Assembly (NCBI GenBank): GCA_947373075.1
Contig: CANBWF010000072.1
Location: 1-6,783 of the forward strand
Length of the DNA: 6,783 nt
Source of the DNA: Actinomycetota bacterium
GTDB taxonomy: Bacteria; Actinomycetota; Actinomycetes; S36-B12; UBA5976
Direction: 5' to 3'
Position 1 is the first letter of the stretch. The number at the start of each line of letters is the position of its first letter. Shown piece after piece: positions 5,740 to 6,783 of the stretch. The notes beneath the pieces are model-generated. The model ran no database searches. It was not told where the DNA came from and saw only the letters and a list, made by a program, of their open reading frames with translations. The position numbers and the translations under genes were made by a program.

Positions 5740-5744
5740 GGGAG
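5740..5744 (+). promoter_or_regulatory. Shine-Dalgarno sequence deciding a GTG start
   Basis: GGGAG stands five bases before GTG at 5750. The frame has a stop at 5726-5728 and no ATG in between, so this ribosome binding site supports the GTG as the true start of the downstream gene. Confidence 0.6.
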
Positions 5745-5749
5745 TCGCT

Positions 5750-6613
5750 GTGCATTATCTACCGCAGGACAAATGGCAACTGGCACAGGCGCAACACCAA
5801 CTTGTTGTCGCCGATTGGGTCAATCCGCGCTTGAGTCGCAGGGCATTGGGCCTAAAGCACCCAGTTGATGACTTCATGTTTGAGTACTACCCAATTAGTG
5901 CTAAAAAACTTAAAACTTGGCATCCTGGATTCCAATATCGCCTTGAGGCGATAGGAGATTCTGAAGATGATTTCGCTGAAAACATTTATTCAGTCTCTAC
6001 TGAAATTTCAGTAAACCGCGAGTGGCTAGCCACCCAACGAGATGCAGTAATAGCCCAATTAGATTTTCTAGTTGCCAGCAATAGTCGAACCCCTCGTACT
6101 GGCTGCTTTGGATTACACGAGTGGGCAATGGTCTTGGGACAGGATGAACTCAGGCACAACGAGTGGCCGCTACGAATTGAGCAACAGCAAATTGCCAAGA
6201 CAATTGATGAGGTTGGATTGCGCTGCACACATTTTGATGCATTCCGATTTTTTACAGATGAGGCAAAACCACTAAATCCGCTTCAACTGACCCGTGACGA
6301 CCAACCTCAAGTTGAACAACCTGGTTGTCTGCACGCAAACATGGACTTGTACAAAATTGCGATGCGTTGGGTTCCCATTTTTGGTTCTCTCTTTGCTAGG
6401 CAGTGTTTCCGGCTAGCCCGCGAGATTCGCACAGTTGATATGCAAAGCGCTCCATACGATTTGATCGACCTTGGCGTGCAACCAATCAAGATTGAAACTG
6501 CAGAAGGACGTCTGCTCTTTGCGCAAAAACAAAAAATATTTAGTCAGCGCGCCCAAGTGTTGCGAGCACAAATGATTAAACATTTAGAAATTGCGATTTC
6601 AGTAACTAAATAA
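5750..6613 (+). CDS. Conserved actinobacterial protein of the family often named '3-methyladenine DNA glycosylase'; function unproven
   Basis: This 287-residue cytoplasmic protein starts at GTG. It contains a series of blocks that I recognise from a widespread actinobacterial family: HPVDDFMFEYY (37-47), WHPG (57-60), CFGLHEWAMV (119-128), RCTHFDAFRFFT (158-169), EQPGCLHANMDLYK (189-202) and REIRTVDMQSAPYDL (224-238). Databases usually label this family 3-methyladenine DNA glycosylase. I see no helix-hairpin-helix/GPD motif, no TagA-type zinc site and no AlkC/AlkD HEAT-like pattern, so the label looks transferred rather than shown. The conserved His, Cys, Asp, Trp and Arg residues suggest an enzyme or a metal or nucleotide binder. 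Length appears normal for the family and the frame is intact. It shares a divergent promoter with the small acidic gene. Confidence is high for the family and low for the activity. Confidence 0.82.
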   Translation: MHYLPQDKWQLAQAQHQLVVADWVNPRLSRRALGLKHPVDDFMFEYYPISAKKLKTWHPGFQYRLEAIGDSEDDFAENIYSVSTEISVNREWLATQRDAVIAQLDFLVASNSRTPRTGCFGLHEWAMVLGQDELRHNEWPLRIEQQQIAKTIDEVGLRCTHFDAFRFFTDEAKPLNPLQLTRDDQPQVEQPGCLHANMDLYKIAMRWVPIFGSLFARQCFRLAREIRTVDMQSAPYDLIDLGVQPIKIETAEGRLLFAQKQKIFSQRAQVLRAQMIKHLEIAISVTK

Positions 6614-6644
6614 CTCAGCTAAACGCGGTTTTCTGCCAATTCGC

Positions 6645-6650
6645 TAGACT
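6645..6650 (+). promoter_or_regulatory. Leaderless -10 element (TAGACT) of the last gene
   Basis: TAGACT fits TANNNT and lies seven bases before the ATG at 6658. The 44-bp gap after the previous stop has no ribosome binding site, which favours a leaderless start. No -35 hexamer stands out. Confidence 0.48.
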
Positions 6651-6657
6651 TCACAAC

Positions 6658-6783
6658 ATGAGTGAACAACCAAATCCCCCAGAAAATCGGCGCGGTCGCC
6701 GTTCAGCGAGTCCGGTAGTAACACCGACTGCCCAACTAACTGAGAAACCTGGAGGCGTGCTGTCACGTCGAGATCGTCGACTC
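6658..6783 (+). CDS. Unidentified protein, N-terminal part (truncated by window edge)
   Basis: An open frame of 42 codons runs from ATG at 6658 to the window end. It begins MSEQPNPPENRRGRRSASPV and ends in a basic cluster GVLSRRDRRL. The composition (Pro, Arg, Ser, Thr, Gln) suggests a disordered cytoplasmic N-terminal tail. A basic run like the last one often precedes a membrane helix in actinobacterial proteins, but none is in view. The frame is supported by the -10-like TAGACT seven bases before the ATG and by the lack of stops. No function can be assigned. Confidence 0.62.
   Translation, partial: MSEQPNPPENRRGRRSASPVVTPTAQLTEKPGGVLSRRDRRL

Noticed and set aside
5986..6489. Frames inside the glycosylase-named gene (both strands)
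   Set aside because: The host gene is continuous and carries the family motifs; these are shadows.

Overview
The window looks like a chromosomal piece of a low- to mid-GC actinobacterium. The strongest reason is gene order. 5-formyl-THF cyclo-ligase, galU, a MoeA/gephyrin-like gene (glp), a rimJ-type acetyltransferase and a small three-helix membrane protein lie together, beside an FmdB-type zinc-ribbon gene. This matches the neighbourhood known from mycobacteria (Rv0991c to Rv0996) and other Actinobacteria. Base composition is close to 50% GC by eye, intergenic gaps are short, and several genes appear to have leaderless promoters. A streamlined freshwater lineage of the acI/Nanopelagicales kind would fit, but that is inference.

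Layout. Positions 1-497 (minus) hold the N-terminal third or less of a copper-type P1B ATPase, cut by the window edge. Positions 649-3858 (minus) hold a four-gene block transcribed in the order galU, glp, rimJ, sepX/glpR-like; the first three genes are joined by TAATG and ATGA overlaps. The 5-formyl-THF cyclo-ligase diverges from galU at 3934-4503 (plus). It runs head-on into an FmdB/Ruc-like zinc-ribbon protein (4510-4809, minus). A membrane-anchored SAF/CpaB-like protein follows (4887-5477, plus) and converges on a small acidic hypothetical protein (5492-5707, minus). That small gene shares a back-to-back promoter with a family often named '3-methyladenine DNA glycosylase' (5750-6613, plus). 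A proline- and arginine-rich N-terminus begins at 6658 and runs off the end. No stretch over 300 bases lacks a gene, and I saw no tRNA, rRNA, CRISPR array or insertion sequence.

How the genes fit together. GalU makes UDP-glucose for envelope glycans. Its operon also carries a gephyrin-like protein and a small membrane protein, a pair reported in Corynebacterium as a Glp/GlpR division module that binds FtsZ; the membrane protein appears related to Streptomyces SepX. The operon therefore probably links envelope precursor supply with cell division.

Most notable observation. The Glp protein here is only 307 residues. It lacks the whole segment carrying the MoeA DNSAMDGYA motif and domain II, and several other active-site motifs are changed. 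It looks like a MoeA that has lost its enzyme function and been kept as a scaffold. A second pattern is a TANNNT hexamer 6-8 bases before the start codon at five genes (galU, cyclo-ligase, SAF, sepX-like and the last partial gene), which points to leaderless transcripts.
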